A DNA stretch of 64,000 nucleotides from Coptis chinensis (GCA_015680905.1 CM027378.1:9405001-9469000); one strand, 5' to 3'; shown: positions 10,655 through 22,394, counted from the stretch's first letter. Notes: generated by a model from the sequence alone, not told the origin. Numbers and translations: made by a program.

Positions 10655-13600
10655 CTAAATTTGAACTTTCCCCACCCAATTCCAAGTCTTATCGGCAAAA
10701 TCACATTGCCACAAGAGATGGTTCAGTCCTCTTCTTGTCTGTCCACATAGCTTACATTTTGACGCTAGCTGGATGCCCTTCTTCTTAGCTGCTAAATCTG
10801 TCGCTGCTCTTCCACTATAAAGTTTCCAAGCATTAGCCGCTAGCTTGGGATGAGTAAAGCGATTCCAAACAGCTCCATGCCAATGAACCCTTACTCCTTT
10901 ATTTCTAATAGCTTCAAAAGCCGAGGCTGTAGAGAAATCACCCTTTAACTCAGGTAGCCATATTAGTGTATCCTCCTCAGCCCTCTTCATGTCGTTAATG
11001 CTTAGACCAGCTCTTTGTATCAGCTCCAGGATAGCAGGTGGGCAATATATGTGACCGTTACCAATGATAGCGCTTACTCTAGAGGAGTAGCCTCTGAGTT
11101 CCTTGTCGGTAAGATGGAGTGCTTCCTGGATCGAGCGTGTGCCTGCCCATCTGTCCCTCCAAAAATCAATCCTACTGCCTGACCCCACTACCCATTGGCT
11201 TCTTGAATCGATATCATTCAGTGCTCTCCTGATCCTAGGCCAAATGGAAGAGTACTTGTGGTAACCAATTTGGGCTCCATCCGTCGTTAGGTACTTGAGT
11301 CGCATGAACTTTGCAAAATCATCCGAACCACATTTAAAGTTCCAGGCAAGTTTCATCAACATGGCAAGGTTGATTTCTTTAAGCTTTTTTATCCCCAAGC
11401 CTCCTTCCTCAACTGGTTTACAAACCTGTTCCCATTTCACTGTGATTGCCATCTTTTTACTCGATTCCCCTGACCACAAGAAGTTTCTCATAGCTTGCTC
11501 CGCTTCTTTAATGATACTCGCTGGCCATTTGTACAAAGCCATGTTATGTATAGGTATACTGGAAAGCACTGCCTTGATCATGATGCTTCTCCCTTGAAAG
11601 GACAGTAGCCTTCCCCTCTAATTGGCCATTTTCGATCTGATTTTATCAAGCAGTATGTGAACCCCTGCTCTAGTAACTCTTCCTTTTGACAACGGTACAC
11701 CCAAATATTTCTCTGGAAGAGCCCCTTCTACTATACCAAACTCCTCAGATATAGCCCTTCTCCGCGCAAGTGTGATGCCACCCAAGATGAGCTTGCATTT
11801 GGCCTTGTTGAGAAACTGCCCCGCTGTTTGTTGGTATCTAACAAGCAAATCTGAAATATGTCTCAGCCCTCGGATCTTACCATTCGCAAAGATGATTATG
11901 TCGTCCGCAAAGAGTAGGTGTGAAGGCCCCATCTGCCCCCTGTTAATCACCATCGATCCTACCAGTCTCTTGTTTCTCAATTCTAGGATATTTCTACTCA
12001 GAACCTCTTCAGCTAATGCAAAGAGGAGCGGTGATAAGGGATCTCCTTGCCTTAGACCCCTTTCCACTGAAAAGAAGCCGCAAGGCCCACCATTGATAAG
12101 GACCGACATTTTAGCTGACTTTAGAATACAGTGAATCCAGTTGATAAATCTAATTGGGAAACCAAATCTGGCGAGAACTTGAAATAAGAATTCCCAACTT
12201 AGAGTATCGAAGGCTTGAGAGATATCAATCTTCATCACCACATTCCCTCCAAATCTGTTTATATCCAGCTCATTCACCATTTCTGATGCAAACCCTATAT
12301 TGGAGTGCACACTTCTCCCTGGAATAAAACCTGCTTGCTGTGGAGATATGATCCCCCCAATGAACTTATTTAGTCTAACTTGGAGGATCTTAGAAATAAT
12401 CTTCATGTTGAAGTTACTCAAACATATTGGCCTGAAATGGATCAGTTTGACCGCGTTTCTCTCCTTCAGGATAAGTGACAAGAAGTTAGAGTTGAAACCT
12501 TGTGGGATTCTTGGATCCACAAAAAAGGACTGTATAGCAAAACACACATCGATCCTAATAATAGACCAACAAGCATGGTAGAAGCCCCCTGAGAATCCAT
12601 CTGGCCCTGGAGAGCTGTTCGGGTTCATCATAAACACCACTTGTTGAATTTCTTCGTAAGTGGGGGTTTGGGACAAGAGCATTACATCCATAGCCGAAAG
12701 AGAAGGCTGGATGGGTTCCAGTAGAGCATCATCCTGAATCATCGGATTTTTCAAGAATTTTTGTGTATACGATTTCACCGCATATTCTTGAATTTGAGTT
12801 TGTGTAGACATTAGCACCCCTTCCTCGTTTTGCAGCTCGTGAATCATAGCTTTACTCTGTCGAGATTTATACAGGGCATGAAAGTAGGCCGAATTTCTTT
12901 CGCCTTCTCCAACCCATTTGTCTTTGCTTTTAGTTCTCCACAGTTGCTGGTGGTCGGACATAGCTTGACAGAGTTGGGCTTCTTTAAGTATAACTTGGTT
13001 CACTGCTTGGCTATCCTCCAAGTTCATATCCACTTCTTGTTGAGCCTGACTCAGTTCCTCCTGGGCTTTGGTGAGATTTATTTCGACATTCCCGAACACT
13101 TCAAGGTTCCAAATCTTAAGATCTTTTTTGAGTCTTTGAAGCTTTTTCATGAGCACTACCATTGGGGTTCCATGCAAGGCCTGATTCCAGCTGGTGAAGA
13201 CAGTCTGCAGGAAGGTTGGGTGAGAAATCCAAAATTTATTGAATCTAAAGGGAGCGTTACCTGGTCTGGGAATCTGTACAAAATCACCACAAAGGGGGGA
13301 GTGATCAGACGCCACTCTGCTGAGCACTTTGTACCTCCAGCCCGTGAACTTACAGTTCCAAGCATTGTTAACTGAATGCGCGGTCAAGCATAGACACTAT
13401 TCTCGCCAACTCGGCTTTTGATTATTACACCAAGTGAAAGTTTGGCCCTGGGAATTGGCTTGCATAAGGCAACAATCATTGATCATATTGTGGAATTCTT
13501 CCATTGCCAGTCTCATCGGAAGTCTCCCTCCCCTTTTCTCTGAGTAGTTTAGGACACAGTTGAAGTCGCCTGCAACCAACCATGGCAAATCCGTCTTCAT

Positions 13601-13849
13601 AGCCACCAATTCAGCCCAGAGTTGTCTTCTGTGGAGCATTAGGCTGTGGGCATGAACAAAAGACATGACAACTCCTTCTACCTCAATCGTTATTTGCTGC
13701 CTTGAGGCGTGTACAAGGTTTATTTGCAGTCCTCTCTTATACAATATCCAAAGGTTGCCTGTTCTGTCGACTTCATCATTGTGGAAGAAGCACTCATCAT
13801 AGTCAGGCAACCCCATTTTCAAAACTGAATCTGTCTTCGGCTTTACCAA
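10655..13849 (-). pseudogene. LINE-2 ORF2: endonuclease and reverse transcriptase
   Basis: Central part of ORF2. The endonuclease piece (13849-13397) contains LVAGDFNCVL, a conserved nuclease strand. The frame is then lost and regained within about 25 bp (13397 to 13375), as if by two compensating one-base changes. The next frame (13387-11618) has SSPGPDGFSGGFYHA, GLRQGDPLSPLLFALAEE and HLLFADDIIIF, the reverse-transcriptase active site. An in-frame TAG at 11620-11618 stands where the family has Trp (context MAN-stop-RGRLLSFQG), after which the same frame continues to 10655 with the thumb and zf-RVT finger (CKLCGQTRRGLNHLLWQC). Only a few lesions separate it from an intact ORF2. Confidence 0.9.
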
Positions 13850-14088
13850 AGCTCGTTCTTTACCGAAAGTACAGGTGCAAAAATCTAAACTAGCCCATTA
13901 ATGACGCCACTCTATTGGAACATTAGGGGACTTATAAAGGATCAAGCCATGGAGAGGAGAAATTTTTTCACCATGCTACGTATCCTCTCCATGGCTTGAT
14001 CCTTTATAAGTCCCCTAATGTTCCAATAGAGTGGGCGCCATTAATGGGCTAGTTTAGATTTTGCACTTGTACGGTAAAAGAACGAGCT
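13850..14088. repeat. Inverted duplication of the start of LINE-2 ORF2
   Basis: Two arms of about 108 bp, 13850-13958 and 13982-14088, are near-perfect reverse complements around a 23-bp spacer. Each carries the ORF2 start peptide LYWNIRGLIKDQAMER, once on each strand. In the element's sense direction the right arm is the real ORF2 start; the left arm is an inverted copy replacing roughly the next part of the endonuclease. The transcript would fold into a strong hairpin. Confidence 0.9.
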
Positions 14089-14208
14089 TGTGAACTCGCA
14101 CCTTCCCCTTTTTGGTCTTCCCTACCTCTTTTCACGGTAGTAGCGGACTGGGTCGGTTTCAACTTGATCACCCCACCTCCCGACACGAGGCCGGCTTCTC
14201 TAACCAAC

Positions 14209-15530
14209 TCATCCCCGCATCTTGGGAACGTTGTCCTCGATTATCAAAGTAATCGGGTTGTTACTAATGTTCACTTCACACCTTAGCGGTACCTCTGCGA
14301 CAAAAGGTACAATGGCAGTTACTAACTCTTCGTTAACTCTCGATTCCTGGTGATCTAGATCCTCTGAAGCTTCCCCGTCAGACTGATGTTGTGGCTCTGG
14401 CTGTGCATCTTCAAAGAGTTCAGTAGAATCCTCATCTTGTTCCGGAGTCGTCTCTTGCTGTTCGTTATCCCTCTCAGAGTCAGGCACCTGATGAACTTCT
14501 TGTACCTCCTCATGCTCTCCTGACGTCTCACCATGTTCCTTTGTTCCTTGTTGCCTCTGTTTTCTCTTTAGTTTTTTCCTCTGGCTTTTTGAGATATGCT
14601 GGGTAAACTCCGCCCCCTCACCCCGAGTTGACGCCTCCTTAGCTGATTTTCCTTTGTCGGGAACCTGAGCTTGGACAGGTGGGTTGGTATTGTTGGTTTT
14701 CTCTTTACCCAGTGCAACTTTAAGATGTCTGCACTCCGAGACGAGATGCCCAATACCCTTACAATGAGAACAAAATTTGGGCATCTTTTTGACTTCCACT
14801 TTTTGCCAGAACTGGATGTCAGAGTCCTCTACTTCCACCCAGATTCTCTCGTGTCGGGCTTTGATAGATCCATGTCACAAAGGACCATGGCGTAAAACCC
14901 ATTAGTTCTATTTGCAGTGGTATCATCGATATGCAATGGTCTACCCACCGTCTTGCCCAGAGCCATCAGGGTTTTGACCTCCCAATACTCCATGCTTAGC
15001 CCAGGGAATTTAACCCATACTAAGGCATTAGGACTGAGTTTTGCTTGTCTCAGAAAAATTTGGGCTCCATTTGTTGAGGCGCTGACACCTGTTTGTCAAA
15101 AAGCCAAGAGCCTTGTCCCCAAATGAGCTTGAAATCTTCCTCCTCTGAAAATTTAAACATTAGGTAGCCTCTTCCTAAGGGTGTGATTTTTACCTCCCCT
15201 TTAGTTGGCCATTTTTGCGAAAAACGACTCACATACTCTGTCAAACTTCAGAAGTTGAAGATCGATTCTGCCCACTAATGCTAACTTGCAGTAGTCCAAG
15301 CCTTTCTGAACTTCTGCTTTAGGTAGCTTGATAGTGGGAAACTCACCATGCCAACCTGGTGCAGGTAGAGTTGCGCTATCAATATCTCTTCCCACCTTGG
15401 TCTGAGCTGCCATGGCATAAGACCGTGTAGCCTGCGCTGGTTGTTGATTAGTTTCCACTCTTAAAGACGTCTCACTAGAGTAGCAGCACTGATGCCTGCC
15501 TTTCTCGAATCCAAATGGTGTAGTCGCCAT
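14209..15530 (-). pseudogene. LINE-2 ORF1, DUF4283 and CCHC zinc knuckle protein
   Basis: Nucleic-acid-binding ORF1. It starts at the Met at 15530, in a piece to 15201 with LALVGRIDLQ. A frameshift moves it to 15244-15050, with RGYLMFKFSEEEDFKLIWGQ of the DUF4283 fold. Another disrupted stretch leads to 14838-14209, where CSHCKGIGHLVSEC is an intact CX2CX4HX4C knuckle followed by a Glu/Gln/Asp-rich acidic tail. Two frameshifts make it a pseudogene, but all domains remain. Confidence 0.85.
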
Positions 15531-15581
15531 CTAATAGATCTCAAGACACACTAGAGTTTTACTTGTTTGCTTCCACTTATG

Positions 15582-15745
15582 AACTCACACTGTTGACAAT
15601 GGAGGATTTTACCAAAAGTAGAAAGAAACATGTAAGGGTAATGGATAAGGAGATTCTACCTAATATTTTTTGCTGTTTAGGGAAAGAGAATAGAGCACTG
15701 GATCAGAAATGCAACCTAAGTTATCTCGCTGCAAGTCTCCTCTAA
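15582..15745 (-). promoter_or_regulatory. LINE-2 5' leader with one repeat unit
   Basis: The unit aactcacac...aggattttacc at 15582-15612 matches the three units at 8031-8225 of LINE-1. The rest of the leader runs to the target duplication at 15746. By position it is the place for the internal promoter of a LINE; promoter activity is inferred, not seen. Confidence 0.5.
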
Positions 15746-16447
15746 ACCTCAATGGCCTCCATTGCCTGTTAATATTGTCGCGTTAATTCTTTGAGAGAAG
15801 ATTCGTTTTAACTTTCAACTTTTTTTTTTTTTTTTTTTTGATTTGTCTCTTCCATAATCCGATTTTTTTGATGAACCAGGTCCTTGCATTTCAAAATCAG
15901 GTGTTCCTCCCATGCCAACTTGTTCGTTTAATGGAGTTGAATTAGTTTGAGAGAAACTAGGTGTAGTTGTAATTGAATGACGAGCCCATTTTTCGTAGTC
16001 TTTCAAAATAAACCACGCATGATCAAATTTGGAAGGTTTAATTATTATCTGAAGACCTCGTGACATACAACTTTCTTGCTTGCTCCATCTGTAAAAATAA
16101 ATAAATATTAGTTTGAGTTTAATCAATTCTAGCTAAATAATTTATATATATATATAAAAAGTAATAACTTACAATGTCAATTTCGTTAGTTCCTGATCTG
16201 TTCATATCATCGGCTTGATATAAACAACTTTATTTATCAGCTGCCAATGACTTGTAACACTTCTCATAGTTCATGCCTCTGTAAAACCCCGCATCATCCT
16301 CTGATTGTCAAATTGTTCTTTAATTTTATCTTACAACATGTTGCCTGATTTATTTGTTCCGGTAATTGGATCAATTGAATTATCCAACCATGCGTAGCAT
16401 AATACTGTATCTTCATCAATCCTAAAGGATGCTCCCCTGCTTGACAT
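15746..16447 (-). pseudogene. PIF-1 Myb/SANT-like protein, N-terminal part
   Basis: N-terminal part of the PIF/Harbinger ORF1 protein, often annotated in plants as glutathione S-transferase T3-like or NAM-associated. Starting at the Met at 16447 it reads FRIDEDTVLCYAWLDNS followed by DPITGTN, the trihelix-like signature of the family. FDHAWFILKDYEKW appears at about 16030-15990. Stops occur near 16340 and 16290. A lysine run from the T run at 15822-15839 precedes the LINE insertion point. The C-terminal part is at 9491-9772. Family role: it binds the element ends and partners the transposase. Confidence 0.75.
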
Positions 16448-16644
16448 TGCTACTAAAAGACAATGGTAATGTATTATGAGAAAAAAATATAAAGATATAC
16501 ATAAAAATGTATTATTGATGTTTGTGGGAATGAGAGAGATGAAGACAATCTTTTTATATCTGCAAAGTTGATAAGATTGAATTATTGGATTTTATTTTCT
16601 TGTACGTGGTTATCAAGACAACCTTTATATAACAAGAAAGTGGA

Positions 16645-16814
16645 CTATACACTATTTATTGGGGTCTATACACTATTTATTAGGGTCATTGGGTTGTGGG
16701 CAAGATTGAAATGAATAATGTCAAACATGTACTATTTATTGGGTTGTGAGCAAGATTGAAATGAATAATGTACACTATTTATTGGGTTGTGTGCAAGATT
16801 GAATTGAATAGTGT
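16645..16814. repeat. Tandem repeat, about 54-bp unit
   Basis: About three copies of a unit with actatttattgggttgtg followed by gcaagattgaaatgaata lie between the two divergent PIF-1 genes. Direct repeats between divergent PIF genes could be transposase or Myb-like binding sites or simply a minisatellite. Confidence 0.75.
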
Positions 16815-17030
16815 AGAGTGATTCAAATGAATAATTGTTGGCTAAGAAATTCCGTTGTATACCAAGGGTAGAGTCTATTTTTAGAAGTAGTTAAGAAGTA
16901 TAAAATTATGAAGGATAAAATTTTGGATATCAACTGTCTTTATATATAACACAAACCAATTTGCTCTATCACACAACTTAACTTCTCTGAATATTTTTAA
17001 TCTTTCTTTCATAATTTATTTTCTAGCAAA

Positions 17031-18386
17031 ATGAATTATGATAGTGATAGTGATTACAATTCTGATGATTCCCAGAGAAGACGACGTATTGAACGACACT
17101 TCATGTATGAACAAAAAGTGTTGACAACAGCTGCACTCGCAATTTAATTAAATCTAGCTACATCGGTTCATATCATTGAAAACTCCAATCAGCCAACTCT
17201 CTATATTGGGTCTATCCCAGGACACGCTTATAGGAACTGTAATAGGGCAATGGGTAATGCTTTCTTAAAGGTCGATTATTTCGGTGTCAATTCCACATTT
17301 GATGAAGTTCTATTTTGAAAGCGCAACAGAATGAGCAGTCACCTATTCTTGAGGATTAGGAGCGGTCTTAAAGAACACAATGATTTCTAGATGAAGAAAT
17401 ATGATGCAGCCAATAAACCTAGTTTGTCGTCACACGACAAAATATTGTGTGCATTGCAATTGCTAGCAAACGGAAGCCCAACTGATTCAATGTATCAGTA
17501 TTTTCGTATTGCACAATCAACAACACTTTTATTTGTTAAAATATTTTGCAAACATGTGGTGGAGAGATTTGGTGCACAATATCTGAGATCTCCAAATGAA
17601 CAAGGCGTTGCTAGATTGCTTTGTGTTGCTGAGTTAATAGGTTTTCTTGGCATGCTTCACAGCCTAGATTGTATCCATTGGACGTGGCAAATATGTCCAA
17701 TGGAGTGGGTAGGACAATATAGTGGACGACATGGATCAACAACTCTCGTACTCGAGGCAGTTGCTTCTTTCGACATGTCAATATGGCATGCTTACTTCGG
17801 TTTACTAGGTACTAATAATGATGTTAATGTTTTGTGGCGCTCTAATCTTTTCCACAAACTAACATTAGGTTTGACCCTTCTGGCAAACTATTCTCTCATA
17901 GGTAAGGACTATACTGTCGGTCACTACTTGGCTGATGGTATATATCATCAGTTGTCTACACTAGTGAAAACGAAAAAGAATCCCAAATCAAGAAGAGATA
18001 AATTTTTTACACTGATGCAAGAATCATACAGAAAAGACGTTGAACGAGCATTTGGGGTTCTTTAATCTTGTTTTGCAATTGTTAGAGGCAAAGCTCGCTT
18101 GGGGGACAAAGATGTGCTTCATGATGTTATTTTGGCGTGCATTATTTTGCATAACATGATTGTTGAGGAAGAACGACATAACTATTTGAACACTTACGTT
18201 TATAGAGACTTTGAGCCTATCTATCATTAACCATGATTACTTTCAAAATTCTTAGCAGAAATTGTTCCCAACAAAAACCCCAATTCAGTTGAATTTCGCA
18301 GAGTCTTGCAACGCGTGGCGTATGTGCATAATAGGCACGAGCATGTGGAATTAGAGCAGCGTCTTATTAACCATTTATTGGAATGA
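17031..18386 (+). pseudogene. PIF/Harbinger DDE transposase, six stops, no frameshift
   Basis: A single 451-codon frame from ATG 17031 to TGA 18384 encodes a plant PIF transposase (Plant_tran / ALP1-like family), which cuts and pastes the element. Catalytic positions are seen in context: SLDCIHW (first Asp), GTNNDVNVL (second Asp) and YRKDVERAFGVL (third acidic residue), followed by ACIILHNMIVE. Six in-frame stops interrupt it (17145, 17316, 17388, 18063, 18228, 18234), but there is no frameshift. At 18063 the family has Gln (GVLQ), so TAA is a simple C-to-T change. The pattern looks like point-mutation decay. Confidence 0.9.
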
Positions 18387-18389
18387 CAC

Positions 18390-18902
18390 GATCACAATTA
18401 AGATGCTTTTATGTTTTGTATTTGTTTTATGTTTCCAGTGTTTACGTTTAAAGTTCTATGTTGTATGTTGTGCTATAATTTCAATCTTGTATTTTTCTTA
18501 TTGTCAGTTCTACTTTGAATAATGTGTGTTTTAAGAATGTGAATTAAAAGAACATCAAATCACCCATTCGTTTTGTAAAGATCAAGTTGCTACTGTATGA
18601 TTTACAAGAATGTGAAAAGATTATTAAAACAATCTTTTAATTTTCTTATGTGACTAAAACATATTTTCTCAGATTGATCTTCAACCAAATTAAGCATTTG
18701 GAACTTTGTAGTATTAACTATCAACCAAAGGTTTCAGAGCAATTTGTAAAACTTGCTAAAGTTAATATTCATACAAAGTATAAGTACTACCTTACGTCTA
18801 CAATCCACCACTTAAAAGCTGAAGACAAAATGAATCAAGTGCTAGTGCATGATTAAAACACACATTTATACACGTTTTGGTTTTCAGTTACTTATTTTCT
18901 TA
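18390..18902. other. 3' flank of PIF-1, no gene
   Basis: AT-rich sequence after the transposase stop. I expected the right terminal inverted repeat (reading ccattggact) but did not find it here. The short open frame at 18650-18856 has no recognisable features. Confidence 0.4.
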
Positions 18903-18970
18903 AGTCCGAAGTCCACAGTCCAAAGTCCGAAGTCCAAAGACCCAAGTCCAAAGTCCAAATTCCAACGTCC
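18903..18970. repeat. 7-bp minisatellite, unit agtccaa
   Basis: About 9.7 tandem copies of a heptamer with consensus agtccaa (variants agtccga, agtccac, agaccca, attccaa). The unit differs from the plant telomere heptamer tttaggg. Confidence 0.9.
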
Positions 18971-20204
18971 GTATAGTCGTACGTTTTAGTCAAGTTACCT
19001 TACTCACGTGGGTTTGGTGGGATAGGTCGAGTAAAGGATCGTCCAAACCTTAGGGCTCGGATAGGTTCACAACTGGAATTACAACTTTTAGTGAGTAGGA
19101 TTTTTAGGTTTTTTTAATTGGTTTAATAAATTTTACGGTAATGCAATTAATGTAAATTACTACGGTGATTTTTATGTAGGTAAACAAAGGTGGAGAAATA
19201 GGGAGAGAGTTAATCATGCTCATGCAAAAATCATTTTTCAACAGTTTACTATTACATCACTACATCTCTAATTCGTCTCGTGTTCGGAGACGACGTCGAG
19301 TATTGATCCCTAGTGCATGCCCACATCTCTAGGTCGCATTTCACTAGCATAAGGAGTTTCAATAATATCTCATCTCCGTATATTATTTCAGCTCCCCGCT
19401 CGATTTCACATCACCGGACGATTGGAGAGTCGTCGACACCAGAGAGAGTCGCAGACATTTTTAGGTCGCTGACCGGTCCCTGAGCATCAACAATTCCAAC
19501 TTTGTACAATCTCAGTCATTTTGGGACTGGATATCAAATCTAAGACTAATTCCTAAGTAGTGACTCTAGAATATTAAAGAGTCAATCCAGATTTTTTCAC
19601 GAGCAGCATAACCCTCCCCCTGAGGGGGGGGGGGGATTAGCTCATGGTCATAGAAGGAATAATAAAACTTGATGTATACATTAAGTAAATAAATGCAGGA
19701 CAGGAATTAAACTAGAAAAGAAATTACTGTTATAAGGGTAAAATAACTTACAGTATTTAAGCTGCTGGAATGGAAATGGCAGAATGTAAGTACTGAAAAA
19801 AATCTAACTAGGCGGAAGCTAAAGCATTAATATGCTGAAGGGGTAATAATGAAGGCGACCCCCTCATATATATAGGCTGGAGACTGAAGGCTATCCGTGA
19901 ATGTTTTAATTTAGATTTGGCTTTATGCTAATTGAATGGTTCAAAACAAAGTTTTGTTTTAACTGTTTTAATTTTTGTCTTTTTGCTTTTTAAGTTTCGT
20001 CTTGTAGCTTATTTCAATTCAAACCACCTTTTGCCAGGTGGTACCCAATTGAAACCATCTTTTGCCACCTACCTATACTGACTCGTCATGCCTTTTGGGC
20101 CCGTAGAGTGGGTCCACTTAGTGTGTCCAGTGGCTGCGCCGATTTTGGCGTTTTTACGACTTTTTGTCCTTGTGCGAGTTCAATTAAGTCGCCCGGGTCG
20201 TTAT
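18971..20204. other. Non-coding, CG-rich patches and a G run
   Basis: No coding frame recognised. 19240-19510 is relatively CG-rich with repeated gacgacgtcg-like words, and a 12-base G run follows at 19625. It may be degraded LTR or UTR sequence; I see no termini. Confidence 0.3.
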
Positions 20205-20579
20205 GGCAGCTTCACTAGCCAACGTCGGCATCTAGATTTATCCAATTTGAGCTTCGAAAGTTTGCTACTTCTTTATATGTGGACCCGTTCTGCACTGGTT
20301 TTGTTCTTTTGGAAACTTCGGCTCTAGTCAGGCTCTGTTGGGCTTCATGGGGGTTGAGTGGGAAACTTCAAATATTCCCGTATTCCCGTACTTGGCAGCT
20401 TCACTAGCCAACATCGGCATCTAGATTTATCCGATTTGAGCTTCGAAGTTTGCTTTCTTTATATGTGGACCCGCTTCAGACCGGTTTTGTTCTTTTGGAA
20501 ACTTCGGCTTTAGTCGGGCTTTGTTGGGCTTCACGGGGATCGAGTGGGAAACTTCAAATATTCCCGTATTCCCGTACTT
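20205..20579. repeat. Tandem duplication of about 188 bp
   Basis: Two head-to-tail copies, 20205-20393 and 20394-20579, both start ggcagcttcactagccaac and end with two copies of attcccgta. They differ by scattered substitutions and small indels. The short open frame 20088-20327 overlaps the first copy and is not conserved in the second, so it is not a gene. Confidence 0.9.
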
Positions 20580-22244
20580 CGATGCATGTTTTATCACTAT
20601 ATTTATTTTAATTGCGGAATCTTGAAAAAGTACGAAAATATAATTATTACATGATTATTAAACACATAATCGACCAAAATGCTATGTCTCTCGGGGTTTA
20701 ATATTACAGTTTTGGGTGCTTATCAGTGCACTAGAACTTAAGCAGCATCAACTCTTATGTCACGCTGTCCAATTTCATAATGAATTACTTTTTCATGTAG
20801 AACTCAAAGTCCCAATCTCAGCCCATTTAGAAGTAAGCTTAGGTCGAAAACGGCAAAACTCCTAATTTTCATTCAGCAAACTAAATTTCTGACGGGTTTC
20901 TTCCAGATAGCACTACATTTTCCACAGATATCCAAAAGCAACGAGGCTTTTTGCGTTGTATAGATAACACACAGACCTTACTTCCTTACGTTTTACAAAA
21001 AAACTCAATCTCATTCTAAACATACTAAAACTAGGTTCGAACAGTGTACAAAAACTGATTTCTGACGCACTATTTTCTGCCAACCAAACTTTGCGATACC
21101 ATATCTATCTCCACAAGACTCTGAATGTGTCGAGGCCAATTGGGTTGGAAAGCTAGCACACTGGTCTTACCTTTTCATTTTTTAGCATGGGTTTGAATCT
21201 GAACCAAACTATGTGAAAATGTGGCTCCAAAATTGACGCAGATCCTGATTTCAGCAGTCAAAGAATTCTGACGTCCAAAGTTGTGGAAACCACAACTCTC
21301 TCCTCATAAATCCAAATTGAGCGAGGCTCGCTACTTTGGATAGAGACCCACTAAACTTTCATTCTGATTTGGATTCAATGAAAATGAGTAACGTTCAATT
21401 TTATACGTAATATCAAAGATAGAGGCAGAAACATAGAATTTCAGTTTTTGAAACCAATTTCCAGTTCGCAAATAACACCAAACAATTAAACTTACACTCA
21501 ATTTGAATTCAACAATCACACAACATAATCAATATGATCTTAAACATGTTCAACCAATACAAAAACATATGTAAATTAAGTTACTCATAAATTCCAAGCA
21601 AATTCAAAAATACCCGCGACCAATCGAACTTTGATTTCAAAAATGCCCACCGTGCAAATCAACACCACCAACAATTCCAGCACGATCAATACGACAATTG
21701 AATTTATGCACACTAGTCCACTCCACCACCAGTTTATGAATTTAAAATTTATAATAGTCTTACAATAAAATCGGAGATAACCTCCTTTGTAATATGGACA
21801 TTAAATCATATCTCAAATTCTGTCAAAACTTGTAAATCTCACATATATAACAAGCCAACACTTATTACTAATTCCAATAGATAATTATAAGTCTAGCATT
21901 ATTACAAATATGTATTGAACAATGAAATACTAAAGAAACAATAACTGGTACTTCCTCCTCCATGGGAGCTCGTGTAACGCATGGATGGATCAGCTGATTC
22001 ACCCATAAAATGAGGGACATATACAGCCTCCCTTGAGATAGATGGTCGAGTCTGAACTTGGGGGTTGAGTCTCAACTACTTGAGACGGGGGAAGAATATG
22101 GAATGTGATTACTACTCAATTCTTGACGAACGAATTCATAAATATCATCCACATTAGTGCACAACCCATGATTCCTTTTGCTAATGATACTAGCCATAGG
22201 TGCCATGCATGTAGTCCTCTAACATCGTCTTCAACTATGCCTAA
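20580..22244. other. Non-coding, unidentified repeat-like sequence
   Basis: No gene recognised. 20820-21500 has a run of loosely similar segments containing ttctgac and cca-aact words, suggesting old internal duplication, but boundaries cannot be set by eye. Confidence 0.3.
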
Positions 22245-22333
22245 ATTGATACCATAGTTAAATAAATTAAATGTTGATACAAAAAAATAAAATAAACATT
22301 TAATTTATTTATTGGTGTCAAGTTGGTATCAAT
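22245..22333. repeat. Small foldback element
   Basis: Inverted outer arms attgatacca (22245-22254) and tggtatcaat (22324-22333) enclose a second inverted pair, aaataaattaaatgtt and aacatttaatttattt. The whole 89 bp can form an imperfect hairpin, the size and shape of a very small MITE. No target duplication was confirmed. Confidence 0.55.
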
Positions 22334-22394
22334 AAGGAGATGTGGCACCAAATCTTTGTCAATTGGTGGAACAGGGAAATTATAGATTTCGCCA

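Larger units (their letters stand above)
9773..15745 (-). mobile_element. Full-length L1-type LINE with 18-bp TSD (LINE-2)
   Basis: A complete 5.97-kb LINE inserted in the Myb-like gene of PIF-1. In transcription order: a 5' leader with one copy of the unit found three times in LINE-1, ORF1 (15530-14209), ORF2 (about 14045-9863), and a poly(A) tail (T run at 9771-9780). The exact 18-bp target duplication shows both ends are intact. It is younger than LINE-1: zinc knuckle, FADD box and RNase H residues are preserved. It is still disabled by frameshifts, a nonsense codon at 11618-11620 and an inverted duplication at the start of ORF2. Confidence 0.95.
8905..18386 (+). mobile_element. PIF/Harbinger transposon (PIF-1), split by a LINE
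   Basis: DNA transposon with the two PIF/Harbinger genes: a Myb/SANT-like protein on minus (16447-15764, continuing 9754-9491) and a DDE transposase on plus (17031-18386), transcribed divergently. The left terminus is inferred at 8905 (ggctaagtccaatggtgcgg), preceded by TAA, the usual 3-bp PIF target duplication. Its core agtccaatgg recurs at the ends of the MITE at 56321-56733 and of the second PIF remnant at 59214. I could not find the right terminus, so the right edge is only the transposase stop. A full-length LINE sits inside. Subterminal repeats of the form tggtgcgkcaaaac occur twice near 8920-8970. Confidence 0.75.

Noticed and set aside
16645-16814. CRISPR-like array
   Set aside because: Eukaryotic context; whole units repeat without unique spacers, so it is a tandem repeat.
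18387-18900. Right terminal inverted repeat of PIF-1
   Set aside because: Looked for the inverted agtccaatgg core and found none; the right end is unknown.
18903-18970. Interstitial telomere repeat
   Set aside because: Unit is agtccaa, not tttaggg or its complement.
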